Notes under the pieces: model-generated
Databases searched by the model: none
Told to the model about the DNA's origin: nothing
What the model saw: only the letters and a program-made list of their open reading frames with translations
Assembly (NCBI GenBank): GCA_030180135.1
Contig: CM058231.1
Coordinates: 22,013,034 to 22,077,033, forward strand
Length of the DNA: 64,000 nt
Source: Orychophragmus violaceus
Lineage: Eukaryota; Streptophyta; Magnoliopsida; Brassicales; Brassicaceae
Direction of reading: 5' to 3'
Shown here: one piece after another, positions 46,871 through 58,460 of the stretch
Layout of the letters: each line of letters opens with the position of its first letter
How positions within the stretch are numbered: the first letter of the stretch is position 1
Made by a program: the position numbers and the translations under genes

Positions 46871-47522
46871 ATAATTAAGTTGAATCGGCAGACGACTCTA
46901 GGTGCCTCATAGTTATCGTCGCGATCTTCGAGGTTGCGTTTTGGAGCGTCGGTTTCAGAAGGGTGACACTGTTTTTTATTTTTTCTTTGCTTAGGTGAGC
47001 GATCTTTGCGTCTATCATTTTGCTTTTCTTGTCTTTTATCACTATCACATTGTGCGGCGTTTTTGAATTCTTCCATGGTGGTCTGTAGCTTGCCTTTCTG
47101 CGTCTTTTAGATGACGGCATGATGTCGTGTTGTGAGATGTCATTTTGTGATAATCGCAGTAGCGTTGTGAGCTTTTGCATTCTGACGACGAAGGCCGTGG
47201 TGGTGGCGATTTTTCTTTCGTGTTACGAGTCCACTTGTCCCATGGCCCTGACGGCGGGTGTTGAGTTTTAATATCATTGACGACCATAGTGGTCGCTTTT
47301 GTATTTTAATCGCCTTTCTCGTAATGTTGTCGCGGCTTGCGGTAGTCATCACTTTTACCGGTCGACTTATAGGTTGCGTATTTCTGGCCAAAGCCACCTT
47401 CTGTTCTTCCAAGTCTATAAACTTGTTTGCTCACCGAAGGGCGTCTTCGAACGTGTATGGTTTATTAAGATGAATGTCCTAGTAAAAGGGAGCCTCAACC
47501 AAACGGCTTTTTGAAGGGCGCT
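46871..47522 (-). pseudogene. Out gag, C-terminal part
   Basis: It contains the zinc knuckle CDYHKMTSHNTTSC (CX2HX4HX4C) in the frame 47045-47287, and the basic linker toward protease with the motif RFNLIMGSLLSCNDSV. It is cut at 47522 by element C and continues at 57403. Confidence 0.8.
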
Positions 47523-48533
47523 TGTGATACCCCGTATCCAAAATACGGTCAACGGGCAGCAGAAAGTCAACCAGGGGCAAAATTGTCATTTTTATTAAGT
47601 GAGGGGCAAAATGGTAATTTTGCCAAAGTTCGAGACGGAAGCCGAGACGGGCCAAATATTCTTATGTTTCAACATAAAGAATATTTAGAAAACCAGGATT
47701 GGAAGAAACGGAGCAGAAACATGTTTTTCGGCTTGTCGGGAATGGAAACCGACAAACCCGAAGAAACTTCAAAAATTCATATCCAGAGCTACGTAAGTCC
47801 GAACGGAGTGATTCAAAATGCTAAATTCATCAAATAGCGTGGAGAATCTAATTATGGAGGGTTGAGGATTTATGGGATCATCCGGAGATATTCTAAAATA
47901 TTAAACGCGGAAACCGTCAAACCGAGCATCAGAAGGAAGTGGGGATTAGTGTGAGATTATGGCTGATTAAGAAGAGTTTTTGGACAACAAAAATGCCCAG
48001 AAGGACACCTGTCTTCACCCCAGGACGCCACCTTGGGCAAATGCATTGAACTCTCATGCATGCAAAGACATGTCTAATCCATTGAATTCATTTTCACCAA
48101 ACACTCCACTCTCTCTCGATCTCTCCTCTCTCTTCCACTCAAGAACATGCAAGTATATTTCCAGAAAAACATCCTCTCTTTTTGAATCTCCAAAGAATTC
48201 CCAAGAACACCAAGAACCCTAAATATGTTCTTCAAACCTTCTTGCACAAGAAAGCTTATAACTTCTGATCCATAAACCCAAATCACCCTTTGTAAAGTCC
48301 TATAGCTTCCTCTCACTCCCCTCTATCATCTCCAGCCAGCCACCGTCGTCGTCGTCGCCGGAGTTCACCGGAATCCGGCCAAGAAGCAACCGCATATTAG
48401 GGTTGGTTGGATCTCTTCTTTCCTTCATCAGATCTAGGCATTTTGGAGGTCATGGGTGGATAGATCTTGGAATTCTGAGCAGTTTGGTGGGTGGTTCGCC
48501 GTCAGAAGTCTCCGGAAAAGTCGTCTCCGCCAC

Positions 48534-48898
48534 CGGTCAACCCTTCGCCGCCGCGGTCAACGCCGGAGTGTCGCCGCCGGTGAAGCTCCTCCGCCTTCAA
48601 ATCTTCAGCCGGTTCACCTTGGGATTGTTTGGGATGGGTTGCAGCTGGTTCAGCCTTGGTTTAGAGAAGAACCGGTTTAGTTAAACCGGTCAACGCATTT
48701 GGTCAACCCGGTCAACGGTTGACCAAAACCGGTTTAACCAAACCGGTCAATTGATTTCGGTTATCTGATTCAGGCGGTTTAGTGGGGTGGTCAACGGTTC
48801 AAGCTCGGTCAACGCACGGTCAACGGTCAACGGTCGCCGGTCAACGCCGCCGGTCAACGCGGTCAGCGCCGGTCAACGCCGGAGATCAAGCCGGTCAA
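48534..48898 (+). promoter_or_regulatory. W-box core array, 5' LTR of C
   Basis: In about 365 bp I count 15 W-box cores (TTGACC on one strand, GGTCAA on the other), 14 on the minus strand and one on the plus. Most sit in GGTCAACG units. WRKY transcription factors bind TTGACY. Fewer than one would be expected by chance. Whether they act as a promoter element is not shown. Confidence 0.7.
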
Positions 48899-49725
48899 CG
48901 CTTGGTCCACGGTCATTCCGAGGTTTCAGGGCATTCGGGGTTCGGAGTTCGAGGTTTGGGAGTTCGGGATTCGTGTCGGATATCTCGGGATTCACACTCG
49001 CATCGAGCCGTCATTCCGCGAGTACTTCACTGTGAGTCGGCTCACAAACCCTTAGTTACATATAGACCGAGAATTACTAAACCATACTATTAGGTTGTAT
49101 ACCCGTTAATGAAAATGAATAGTAATTAATAAATAATTGGACGTTAATGATAAACCGGTTTGGATCAAATAAGCACGATAGGGTTAAAGAATTAAAAGGT
49201 TAATCGATTGTGTGTCGCTAGGTTGTTAGTAACATTTGATTGATGCATTCATATAAACAGTTTGAATAGGACCGTATATGCATTTATATTGTATAAGAAC
49301 GATAATTAATGAATCTATATACGGGAATTAAGACGACATTAAAATATGGTTAAACCTAAACGGGCGTATAGAATATTGTAACGGGATTGGGGTTTAGGTT
49401 TAATAGCGGGATTGGGTAATGAATAAAGTTAATTAATAATGAGACGTCGGTGAGTTAGTAAGTTTACTAACTCTAAACCGACAGATCCAGGAATTAATAA
49501 AAGATATCTAGAATGGTTTAAATAAGGAAGTGGTGTGTGTTGTAAGCCGTCTACGGGTTAACAATCCGCTAACTCAAGGTAGCGGATAAAAATGGATTAA
49601 AAGACTTAGAAACCCTAATAGGCCTGCTTGTGTTGTGATTGCTGTGATTGTTGTGATTGATTGTGATTGCGTGATTGATTGTTGTGATTTTTGTGCTGTG
49701 TTGAGCTTTGTGTGCAGGCTTGTTA

Positions 49726-49824
49726 GACTGCTCGGTGTTGGGCCGAGCAGTCATTGTGGACACTTACTCCGGTCTCGGGACCGGGTAAGTTAGTTGGTGC
49801 TGACTAGATATCTTACCTAGTCAG
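49726..49824 (+). repeat. Three consecutive hairpins, 5' LTR of C
   Basis: HP1 49726-49752: GACTGCTCGG pairs perfectly with CCGAGCAGTC around a 7-nt loop. HP2 49762-49790: ACTTAC-CCGGTC pairs with GACCGGGTAAGT with one bulged T. HP3 49800-49824: CTGACTAG-TA pairs with TACCTAGTCAG, one mismatch here and perfect in the other LTR. HP1 and HP2 have counterparts in element A. Confidence 0.7.
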
Positions 49825-51135
49825 AGCGGTGGTAGTGTAGTGGCTTGCGGAATGGTTGGGGATTTCTTATTGCTGATATTGATTGCGAGATCTGTGGTAG
49901 AGTCCCAGCGAGTCTGCGTGTTTACATTTCTGCACTAGGACTCTAGGGTGCGTTAGATTCCGCAAGCCTAGGTTTTCTTTTACGTTCCGGTACTTCCGAC
50001 CCGATTGGATCCCCGGGTTTTACCTAACCGGATCACGGTGATTCTAGTTATGGTGTTAACCTATCGGGTGACGCCCGTAGGTGTGTGATTCGGAGAATAC
50101 GGGGTCATGTCCTAGGGCCGAATCACATGGAAACTCTGGCTATCTTGGGGTAGTCCGAGTCACCGCATATCGATGGACTGAGAATGGTGTCCTACTCGTG
50201 GGACCTCGTGTACACATGTAGGAGTCGTGGGTTAGTTACCATATAGGTGACGATGTAAACCCGTGGAAGTTACCGAGATCGTAGGGCCCAGTGTTGTTTT
50301 GTTATCTCTTTTACTACGCGATAGATAGATCGAGTCCAATCGAGGACATGTGCCGCAGTGCCTTCGATTTCCCTAATTCTCTTTATCTTGGCTTGATTGT
50401 GTGTGTTTGGGTTTATCACGACGTGGTAGTGCGTGATCGACCATTTTTTCCTGCTGATTGTTCTTTTGGGTTTTGGGGCGGGAATTTGTAGAATCTAGAC
50501 AGATTAGAAGCCGTTAGTGGGGGAGCCGATTCACTGGGTGATCTTAGATCGCTCATTAGACTCTTTTGTGTTTTTCAGGTTTAGCAGCGACGGACGCGGG
50601 AGGTCCTCGGTGTGGTTTCGGGTTGCTTGTGACGGGATTTGATTCGGGATTTTTGGGTGTTTTCTCGGTTCGGCGTTATTATTATTCGTGTGTTGATTTC
50701 TTTGTATATTTGATTGGACGATTGTTTGTGAAATTCTATTAAACGTTGTACTCAACGTTGATTACTCAGAAATGAAATTGTTTCCCTGATAGGAGGTTTT
50801 AGTCCGAACCGACACAACTCATTGAAGTAGTGCAAGTAGTACTGCTTGTACTACGAATATGAGGATAGCGGAGTCGAAGGTAGATCGGTGCGAGCCTTTT
50901 GTCTCAAACCGAACTAACTTTGGTTTCGTCCTGTGGCGAACTTTTCCCGTTCGACTTGCTCGGGTTCGATCGGTCATGTTCTTGTTTGATTGTTGACCGG
51001 TCAGCCCGACGGTCAGCGGAGAATGGGAAAGGGGCGTTACATGCTTTTGTGTTTTTGATTGCAGTCTTACAGCAGTGTGTCCCGGGCAGAGTGGAGGGGT
51101 GTGTGTGTGCGCGTTGAGTAGTTCAGTTGGGCAGT

Positions 51136-52461
51136 ATGAGTCAGGAGGGATCAGCCGATTCAGAGCAGGGTCAGTTGGTTCAGTTCCAGGGATACCCAGC
51201 TTCGCCAGGTCATTCGCGGGGATCTCGTACGGAGGATCATCCGCTAGTTCCTTTGCGACAGATGCAGGGTGCTAGAGCAGCACAGGTAGATTGGTCGCCT
51301 CTTCCAGACCATTTACCTCCAGTGATGATGGATGATGCAGGCAGTCGAGACCCTTACGCAGACAGGATGGGTTATCTGGGAGGAGCGGATGCAGAGTTTC
51401 AGTTGCCGCCACAGTGGCCAGAGCCGGATGTGCCACAGATACTCGCAGCATCAGATGCCCCACCGATGTATCATGCACCGTTTATGGAGGCACCCGAGTT
51501 TCCCCCGCCGCTTCGAGTGGAGGATTATCTGATGAGCCCGCTACCATTTGGTTTTGACTTAGATATGGAGCCTGTAGACCCGGAGCAGCGTCAGCAGTGG
51601 GAGCAGCAGGTGGATGAGCAGGTAGCGATACTTCAGGATGTGTTAGAGCAGCAGGTCGGGCCTCATCATCAGTTAGACCCATGACCCGGATCACCTCGTA
51701 CGCCGTTTGATATGGTTACGTCGCCAGCATCTACTGAGTCAGAGTTCGAGTCGGTTTCACCACCAGCTGAGGCGATAGAGGCACCACCAGCAGTACCAGA
51801 GAGGAGACAATGCAGCGGATGTGGAGTATGTGAGTTTCATTTGTATTGGTGTCCCCGAGCAGTAGACCCGCATCTACGAGAGCCGTACCATCCATTGCCC
51901 GGACCAGACGGCTGTCCGCTTTGTGGTCACGAGGGTCACAGAGCACTGACTTTCCCTACCATCAGATCAGGTGAGTATGTTCTCGGTGGAGAGCCGTACC
52001 GAGTACCAGTACCAGAGGACTATCGAGCGGGACCCAGTCATAGAGACCTCGAGCCCAGTCAGCCACCAGTTGTTCAGTTGCCGGTCGTTCAGCCGACTAG
52101 ACCCGAGCCAGTGAGGACTTGCCAGTTGTGTAGAGGACAGGGTCATCTTGCACCTGATTGTTTCATGGATCCCCCGTAAGCGCCGACAGAGCCGACTTCT
52201 CCTTGCGAGTTGTGTGGAGGTTATGGTTACCAGGCATCCGCGTGTTACCGTGGACCGCACTCAGCAGTTACTCCTGTTTATCAGGTTTGTGGCCGCGCAG
52301 GTCACGATGCTTATCTCTGTCCGATAGCCGAGCCGCAGCATGTCGGAGCACCATCTCGTGAGGCACACCCACCACACCCTCCCGGCGCACCTGCCAGCGG
52401 ATACTTCAGAGAGCCATTTTGCCAGTGGTGTTGGGTATTTCGGTCTTGCTGGAGGCGTTAG
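51136..52461 (+). pseudogene. Element C ORF with zinc-knuckle array
   Basis: One reading frame runs from ATG 51136 to TAG 52459, interrupted only by TGA (51682) and TAA (52177). The N-terminal 180 residues are acidic and rich in P and Q, with a helical tail (QWEQQVDEQVAILQDVLEQQ). Then come knuckle-like motifs: 51811 CSGCGVCEFHLYWC; 51913 CPLCGHEGHRALTF (last Cys lost); 52120 CQLCRGQGHLAPDC, a perfect CX2CX4HX4C; 52204 CELCGGYGYQASAC (His to Tyr); 52279 YQVCGRAGHDAYLC (first Cys to Tyr); and a half knuckle CQWC at 52420. CCHC knuckles bind nucleic acid, typically element RNA in gag. Five in a row is unusual; gag usually has one or two. It may be a gag-derived packaging protein. The losses are single-base changes. 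Confidence 0.65.
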
Positions 52462-53815
52462 GATAGGATACGTGTAGTTAGGCCTGGTAAGTTGGCGGAT
52501 AGGCGACTTTGCGGATAGGCGACTTTGCGTGTCGTCTTTGACTTTTCTGATGTACAGCGGCGTCGTATGGGTTTTTGGATATGATGACGGCTTTATGTAT
52601 GGACTCTGATCGTAACCATGTATTAAAAACTTTATGATGTATGATATATCATTTTATGTATGTGGTGGATGCAGAGTGTTCAGCTGATCGTTTATAGTAG
52701 CATAGTAACTATTTGCATGATTGAGATGGTTCTGAAAGCAAATGGATTACTGTGTGAAACTAAATGATGAGCGGAACTGACGACCGTTCATCATGACCTG
52801 AACCCGGACTGACGACGCATCTGACCGATCATTAGATTGCGTGAATGTGTGTGTGGTAATTGCTTGTTTTCTTTTTCTGTTAATTGATTGATTGATTGAT
52901 TGATTTGTTTGTGCGGTAGTTTGCGTAGTGTTGGCATGCGTGGTTTTGATAGATGAATCGTTTTGGGTCTTAGAGACCGTTGGGTTGCTTGTTGTGCGGA
53001 AATTTGAGTAGTGATAATCGTTTTTCTTCGGTTTTGTTAGAAATGTAAAGTGTTGATTTTATTTTAATTTTATTTCGGGTTTGAGCTGATTTGAGAACGG
53101 TTGCGATTCAACCGTCAATTCACGAGGGAACGGACTTATAGTGTATTGTTATTTAATCACGAGTAACTGTCGGGTACGTGATTAAGTAACCATATTCCTA
53201 TGGGAAAGTGATGTCGGGGATAGATCGGGATGAAACTGATTGTTCCAGTGAGTTGTGTATTGATTGTAGGACGTAATGGCGACGCGATGTGAATCCGAGA
53301 CCGAACCCGAACTCGAAAGCGAGATGAGGAGTCAAGACGTCGTGAGACAAGCGAATCGAACCGTAAAGCAGTGGTAGACATCGTCAGTGGAAAATGCATC
53401 AGCTTATCGAGTGACCGACAGAAGGAAGCCGAGAAATATGATGAGTTAGCAAAGAGATTTAGGAAAGAAGAATCAGTGAAGTTGTTGAAATCAGTCAGAC
53501 GGAAGCGGATGATCAGATTTTGAAGAGTGTCCCAGAAAGAAGAAAGAAGTCACAATTCAAAGGAATGTGGAGGTCGAGGCAAAGTGGGGAAGACGAAAGT
53601 GGGAGTCAGAGCAGAGTAGGCAACCAGAGTTAAGTTAAGGATCGAGACCGATGGAGTCAGTTAAGAGTGAAGCGGATCTGAATGATGTGGAAGCCAGTGG
53701 TATGCAGCAGTGTTCGAGTATCGGAGCGTCGAAGTGGAGTGATGAAGCAACTTGCAGGGTTCAGAACCGATTTGAAGTCTGTTAGTGACGGAGAATTCGG
53801 GGACCGAATTCCTGT
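52462..53815. other. Element C 3' internal region
   Basis: Mostly non-coding, with a TTGA microsatellite near 52880-52905. From 53275 to 53600 a degenerate frame reads as a charged, basic polypeptide (SSDRQKEAEKYDELAKRFRK), possibly the tail of a lost gag-like protein, with stops. No pol motif. Confidence 0.45.
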
Positions 53816-53828
53816 AAGTGGGGAAGAA
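53816..53828 (+). other. Element C polypurine tract
   Basis: AAGTGGGGAAGAA directly upstream of the 3' LTR. Same as in element A. Confidence 0.85.
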
Positions 53829-56800
53829 TGTGATACCCCGTATCCAAAATACGGTCAACGGACAGCAGAAAGTCAACCAGGGGCAAAATTATCATTTTTG
53901 CCAAGTGAGGGGCAAAATGGTAATTTTACCAAAGTTCGAGACGGAAGCCGAGACGGGCCAAATATTCTTATGTTTCAACATAAAGAATATTTAGAGACCA
54001 GGATTGGAAGAAACGGAGCAGAAACAAGTTTTTCGGCTTGTCGGGAATGGAAACCGACAAACCCGAAGAAACTTCAAAAATTCATATCCGGAGCTACGTA
54101 AGTCCGAACGGAGTGATTCAAAATGCTAAATTCATCAAATAGCGTGGAGAATCTAATTATGGAGGGTTGAGGATTTTGTGGGATAATCCGGAGATATTCT
54201 AAAATATTAAACGTGGAAACTGTCAAATCGAGCATCGGAAGAAAGTGGAGATTAGTGTGTGATTATGGCTTATTAAGAAGAGTTTTTGGACAACAAAAAT
54301 GCCCAGAAGGACACCTGTCTTCACCCCAGGATGCCACCTTGCTTGTGTAGAGTGCATGCATGGGAAAATGCATTGAACTCTCATGCATGCAAAGGCATGT
54401 CTAATCCATTGAATTCATTTTCACCAAACACTCCACTTTCTCAAGCTCTCTCTCGATCTCTCCTCTCTCTTCCACTCAAGAACATGGAAGTATATTTCCA
54501 GAAAAACATCCTCTCTCTTTGAATCTCCAAAGAATTCCCAAGAACACCAAGAACCCTAAATATGTTCTTCAAACCTTCTTGCACAAGAAAGCTTATAACT
54601 TCTGATCCATAAACCCAAATCACCCTCTGTAAAGTCCTATAGCTTCCTCTCACTCCCCTCTATCATATCCAGCCAGCCACCGCCATCGTCGTCGCCGGAG
54701 TTCTCCGGAATCCGGCTAAGAAGCAACCACATATTAGGGTTGGTTGGATCTCTTCTTTCCTTCATCAGATCTAGGCATTTTGGAGGTCATGGGTGGATAG
54801 ATCTTGGAATTCTGAGTAGTTTGGTGGGTGGTTCACCGTTAGAAGTTGCCGGAAAAGTCGTCTCCGCCGCCGGTCAACCCTTCGTCGCCGCGGTCAACGT
54901 TGGAGTGTCGCCGCGATCAACGTTGGAGTGTCGCCGCCGGTGACGCTCCTCCGCCTTCAAATCTTCAGCCGGTTCACCTTGGGATTGTTTGGGATGGGTT
55001 GCAGCTGGTTCAGCCTTGGTTTAGAGAAGAACTGGTTTAGTTAAACCGGTCAACGCATTTGGTCAACCCGGCCAACGGTTGACCAAAACCGGTTTAACCA
55101 AACCGGTCAATTGATTTCGGTTATCTGATTCAGCCGGTTTAGTGGGGTGGTCAACGGTTCAAGCTCGGTCAACGCACGGTCAACGGTCAACGGTCGCTGG
55201 TCAACGCCGCCGGTTAACGCGGTCAGCGCCGGTCAACGTCGGAGATCAAGCCGGTCAACGCTTGGTCCATGGCCATTCCGAGGTTTCAAGGCATTCGGGG
55301 TTAGGAGTTCGAGGTTCGGGAGTTCGGGGTTCGTGTCGGATATATCGGGATTCACACTCGCATCGAGCCGTCATTCCGCGACTACTTCACTGTGAGTCGG
55401 CTCACAAACCCTTAGTTACATATAGACCGGGAATTACTAAACCATAGTATTAGGTTGCATACCCGTTAATGAAAATGAATAGTAATTAATAAATAATTGG
55501 ACGTTAATGATAAACCGGTTAGGATCAGATAAGCACGATAGGGTTAAAGAATTAAAAGGTTAATCGATTGTGTGCCGCTAGGTTGTTAGTAACATTTGAT
55601 TGATGCATTCATATAGATCGTTTGAATAGGACCGTATATGCATTTATATTGTATAAGAACGATAATTAATGAATCTATATACGGGAATTAAGACGACATT
55701 AAAATATGGTTAAACCTAAACGAGCGTATGGAATATTGTAACAGGATTGGGGTTTAGGTTTAATAGCGGGATTGGGTAATGAATAAAGTTAATTAATAAT
55801 GAGACGTCGGGGAGTTAGTAAGTTTACTAACTCTAAACCGACAGATCGAGGAATTAATAAAAAATATCTAGAATGGTTTAAATAAGGAAGTGGTGTGTGT
55901 TGTAAGCCGTCTACGGGTTAACAATCCGTTAACCCAAGATAGCGGATAAAAATGGATTAAAAGACTTAGAAACCCTAATAGGTCTGCTTGTGTTGTGATT
56001 GATGTGATTGTTGTGATTGATTGTGATTGCGTGATTGATTGTTGTGATTTTTGTGCTGTGTTGAGCTTTGTGTGCAGGCTTGTTAGACTGCTCGGTGTTG
56101 GGCCGAGCAGTCATTGTGGACACTTACTCCGGTCTCGGGACCGGGTAAGTTAGTTGGTGCTGACTAGGTATCTTACCTAGTCAGAGCGGTGGTAGTGTAG
56201 TGGCTTGCGGAATGGTTGGGGATTTCTTATTGTTGATATTGATTGCGAGATATGTGGTAGAGTCCCAGCGAGTCTGCGTGTTTACATTTCTGCACTAGGA
56301 CTCTAGGGTGCGTTAGATTCCGCAAGCCTAGGTTTTCTTTTACGTTCCGGTACTTCCGACCCGATTGGATCCTCGGGTTTTACCTAACCGGATCACGGTG
56401 ATTCTGTTTATGGTGTTAACCTATCGGGTGACGCCGGTAGGTGTGTGATTCGGAGAATACGGGGTCATGTCCTAGGGCCGAATCACATGGAAACTCTGGC
56501 TATCTAGGGGTAATCCAAGTCACTGCGTATCGATGGACTGAGAACTGTGCCCTACTCGTGGGACCTCGTGTACACGTGTAGGAGTCGTGGGTTAGTTACC
56601 ATATAGGTGACGATGTAAACCCGTGGAAGTTACCGAGATCGTAGGGCCTAGTGTTGTTTTGTTATCTCTTTTACTGCGCGATAGATAGATCGAGTCCAAT
56701 CGAGGACATGTGCCGCAGTGCCTTCGATTTCCCTAATTCTCTTTATCTTGGCTTGATTGTGTGTGTTTGGGTTTATCACGACATGGTAGTGCGTGATCGA

Positions 56801-57397
56801 CCATTTTTCCTGCTGATTGTTATTTTGGGTTTTGGGGCGGAAATTTGTAGAATCTAGATAGATTATAAGCCGTTAGTGGGGAGCCGATTCACTGGTGATC
56901 TTAGATCGCTCATTAGACTCTTTTGTGTTTTTCAGGTTTAGCATCGACGGACGCGGGAGGTCCTCGGTGTGGTTTCGGGTTGCTTGTGATGGGATTTGAT
57001 TCGGGATTTTTGGGTGTTTTCTCGGTTCGGCGTTATTATTATTCGTGTGTTGATTTATTTGTATATTTGATTGGACGATTGTTTGTGAAATTCTATTAAA
57101 CGTTGTACTCATCGTCGATTACTCAGAAATGAAATTGTTTCCCTGATATGAGGTTTTAGTCCGAACCGACACAACTCATTGAAGTAGTGCAAGTAGTACT
57201 GCTTGTAATACGAATGTGAGGATAGCGGAGTCGAAGGTAGATCGGTGCGAGCCTTTTGTCTCAAACCGAACTAACTTTGGCTTCGTCCTGTGGTGAACTT
57301 TTCCCGTTGACTTGCTCGGGTTCGATCGGTCTTGTTCTTGTTTGATTATTGACCGGTCAGCTCGATGGTCAGCGGAGAATGGGAAAGGGGCGTTACA
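53829..57397 (+). repeat. Element C 3' LTR
   Basis: Partner of 47523-51041. The W-box array recurs at 54872-55260 (13 cores by count). Hairpins recur at 56086-56112, 56122-56150 and 56160-56184; the last is perfect (CTGACTAGGTA / TACCTAGTCAG). Confidence 0.92.
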
Positions 57398-57402
57398 GCG
57401 CT

Positions 57403-58397
57403 GATGGAGAGGTCGTCAGAGATCGCGGCCCGTGAGATAATTTTCTTGAACCTTTGTATGAAAGTTTGCAAGGTCTCTTTCGGTGCTTGAGACAAAGACC
57501 AGAGGGAAGATATGGATGCGTCCTTTTCCATGTAAATTGAGTGGTGTTTGAAAAAGGCTCTGGATAGCTGATGGAAGTTGTCGATTGATTCCGCCGGAAG
57601 GCGTAAGAACCAAGTGAGAGCGGCTCCTTCCAAGATTTCGACGAATAGTTGACAATATCTTGCGTCCCTCTCTTCTGGTGTGAATCGAGCTCTGTCATTG
57701 CTATTTTGAACGCGGTCATATGGTTAGTGGGATCTGAGCTGCCGTTGTAAGTGGGCAGTTTGATCTTTTCGGGATGACGGCCGTGTGCGTCGATGATGTG
57801 TGCCATGAACGGGGTCCTCTAAGATTTTTCCAGTACCCGATCGATTTCCGGTGCCGACCATGTGATGTGGTGGACCTCAATTTTCATCTTTGAGGCTGTC
57901 TTTTAGCTCCATAATTTCGCGACGGTAGTCGTCGTCTTGGTATGATCCTCGAGTAGATGTCGCCCGGATGGTGTTGTATTCCAGAGATCCAAAGGTTGGT
58001 TGCATGTCGACGCCATCATTGGTATTTTTAGGGCTGGTCCGTTGTCATTTAGACGGCTCCTTTATCGTTGATCAGATAGCAGCTTGTCTTGCTCGGCTCG
58101 TAATTCGCTGACTTGCGCAGTGGTTTCTCTTAAAAATTCGTTTTGGGCGCCAATCTTCGCCAAATGCATGGCATATACAGAGTCTGCTTCGATCTGCTTA
58201 TTTGTATCATTGGTTAGCGTATTAGCTTTGCCTTCCTTGTGACGTTGATCGGTCTTAGGAATATCTTTACTTTGATCGTCGATTTCATGGTCGCTGCCGT
58301 TGTGGTCACTGCCGTCGTGATCGCTAGGTTCATGATCACTAATTTCGGGCTCGACGATCACCGGGTCCTTATTTTTTGGAGATGCGTTGTCAGTCAT
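57403..58397 (-). pseudogene. Out gag, N-terminal part
   Basis: 58062-58397 begins MTDNASPKNKDPVIVEPE, with an SDH-rich stretch and a helical tail (ETTAQVSELRAEQDKL). 57640-57806 has HPEKIKLPTYNGSSDPTNHM. 57403-57633 has the capsid core GAALTWFLRLPAESIDNFHQ and the APKETLQTFIQRFKKI motif. The domain order matches B and D. Frameshifts lie between the pieces, and element C is inserted at the left edge. Confidence 0.82.
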
Positions 58398-58440
58398 CTT
58401 TGAGCGCGGTGTTTTTGTTTTTTAAAAGACTTTGAAGAAA

Positions 58441-58460
58441 TCCCCATAGACGACATCAAT
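58441..58460 (-). other. Out primer-binding site, decayed
   Basis: Minus strand ATTGATGTCGTCTATGGGGA at the LTR edge. Relative to B's TTTGGCGCCG it carries several G-to-A or C-to-T changes. Confidence 0.6.

Larger units (their letters stand above)
47523..51041 (+). repeat. Element C 5' LTR
   Basis: It aligns with 53829-57397 at a constant offset of 6360 over most of its length. The first 320 bp are homologous to element A's LTR. A W-box array, hairpins and a TGTGATTG-rich stretch (49625-49690) are inside. Confidence 0.92.
47523..57397 (+). mobile_element. Element C: large non-autonomous LTR retrotransposon with a zinc-knuckle ORF
   Basis: LTRs 47523-51041 (3519 bp) and 53829-57397 (3569 bp) begin TGTGATACCCCGTATCC and end GGGGCGTTACA. 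They are flanked by GCGCT at 47518-47522 and 57398-57402. The ends are the reverse complement of element A's ends, so C is the same family type in the opposite orientation. The internal 2.79 kb has a polypurine tract and a degenerate zinc-knuckle ORF but no protease, RT, RNase H or integrase. The segment that should contain TGGTATCAGAGC after the 5' LTR is missing, although A has it. LTR divergence is a few percent by eye. Confidence 0.88.

Noticed and set aside
47600..47837. Possible conserved small protein in the LTRs of A and C (GPNILMFQHKEYL and WKKR blocks, PNGVIQ)
   Set aside because: The frame is open in one LTR of each family and the peptides look alike. I counted differences by codon position over 63 codons: about 17, 12 and 14. 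There is no excess at third positions, so this looks like conserved nucleotide sequence rather than a selected protein. The other LTR of each element has a frameshift or stop.
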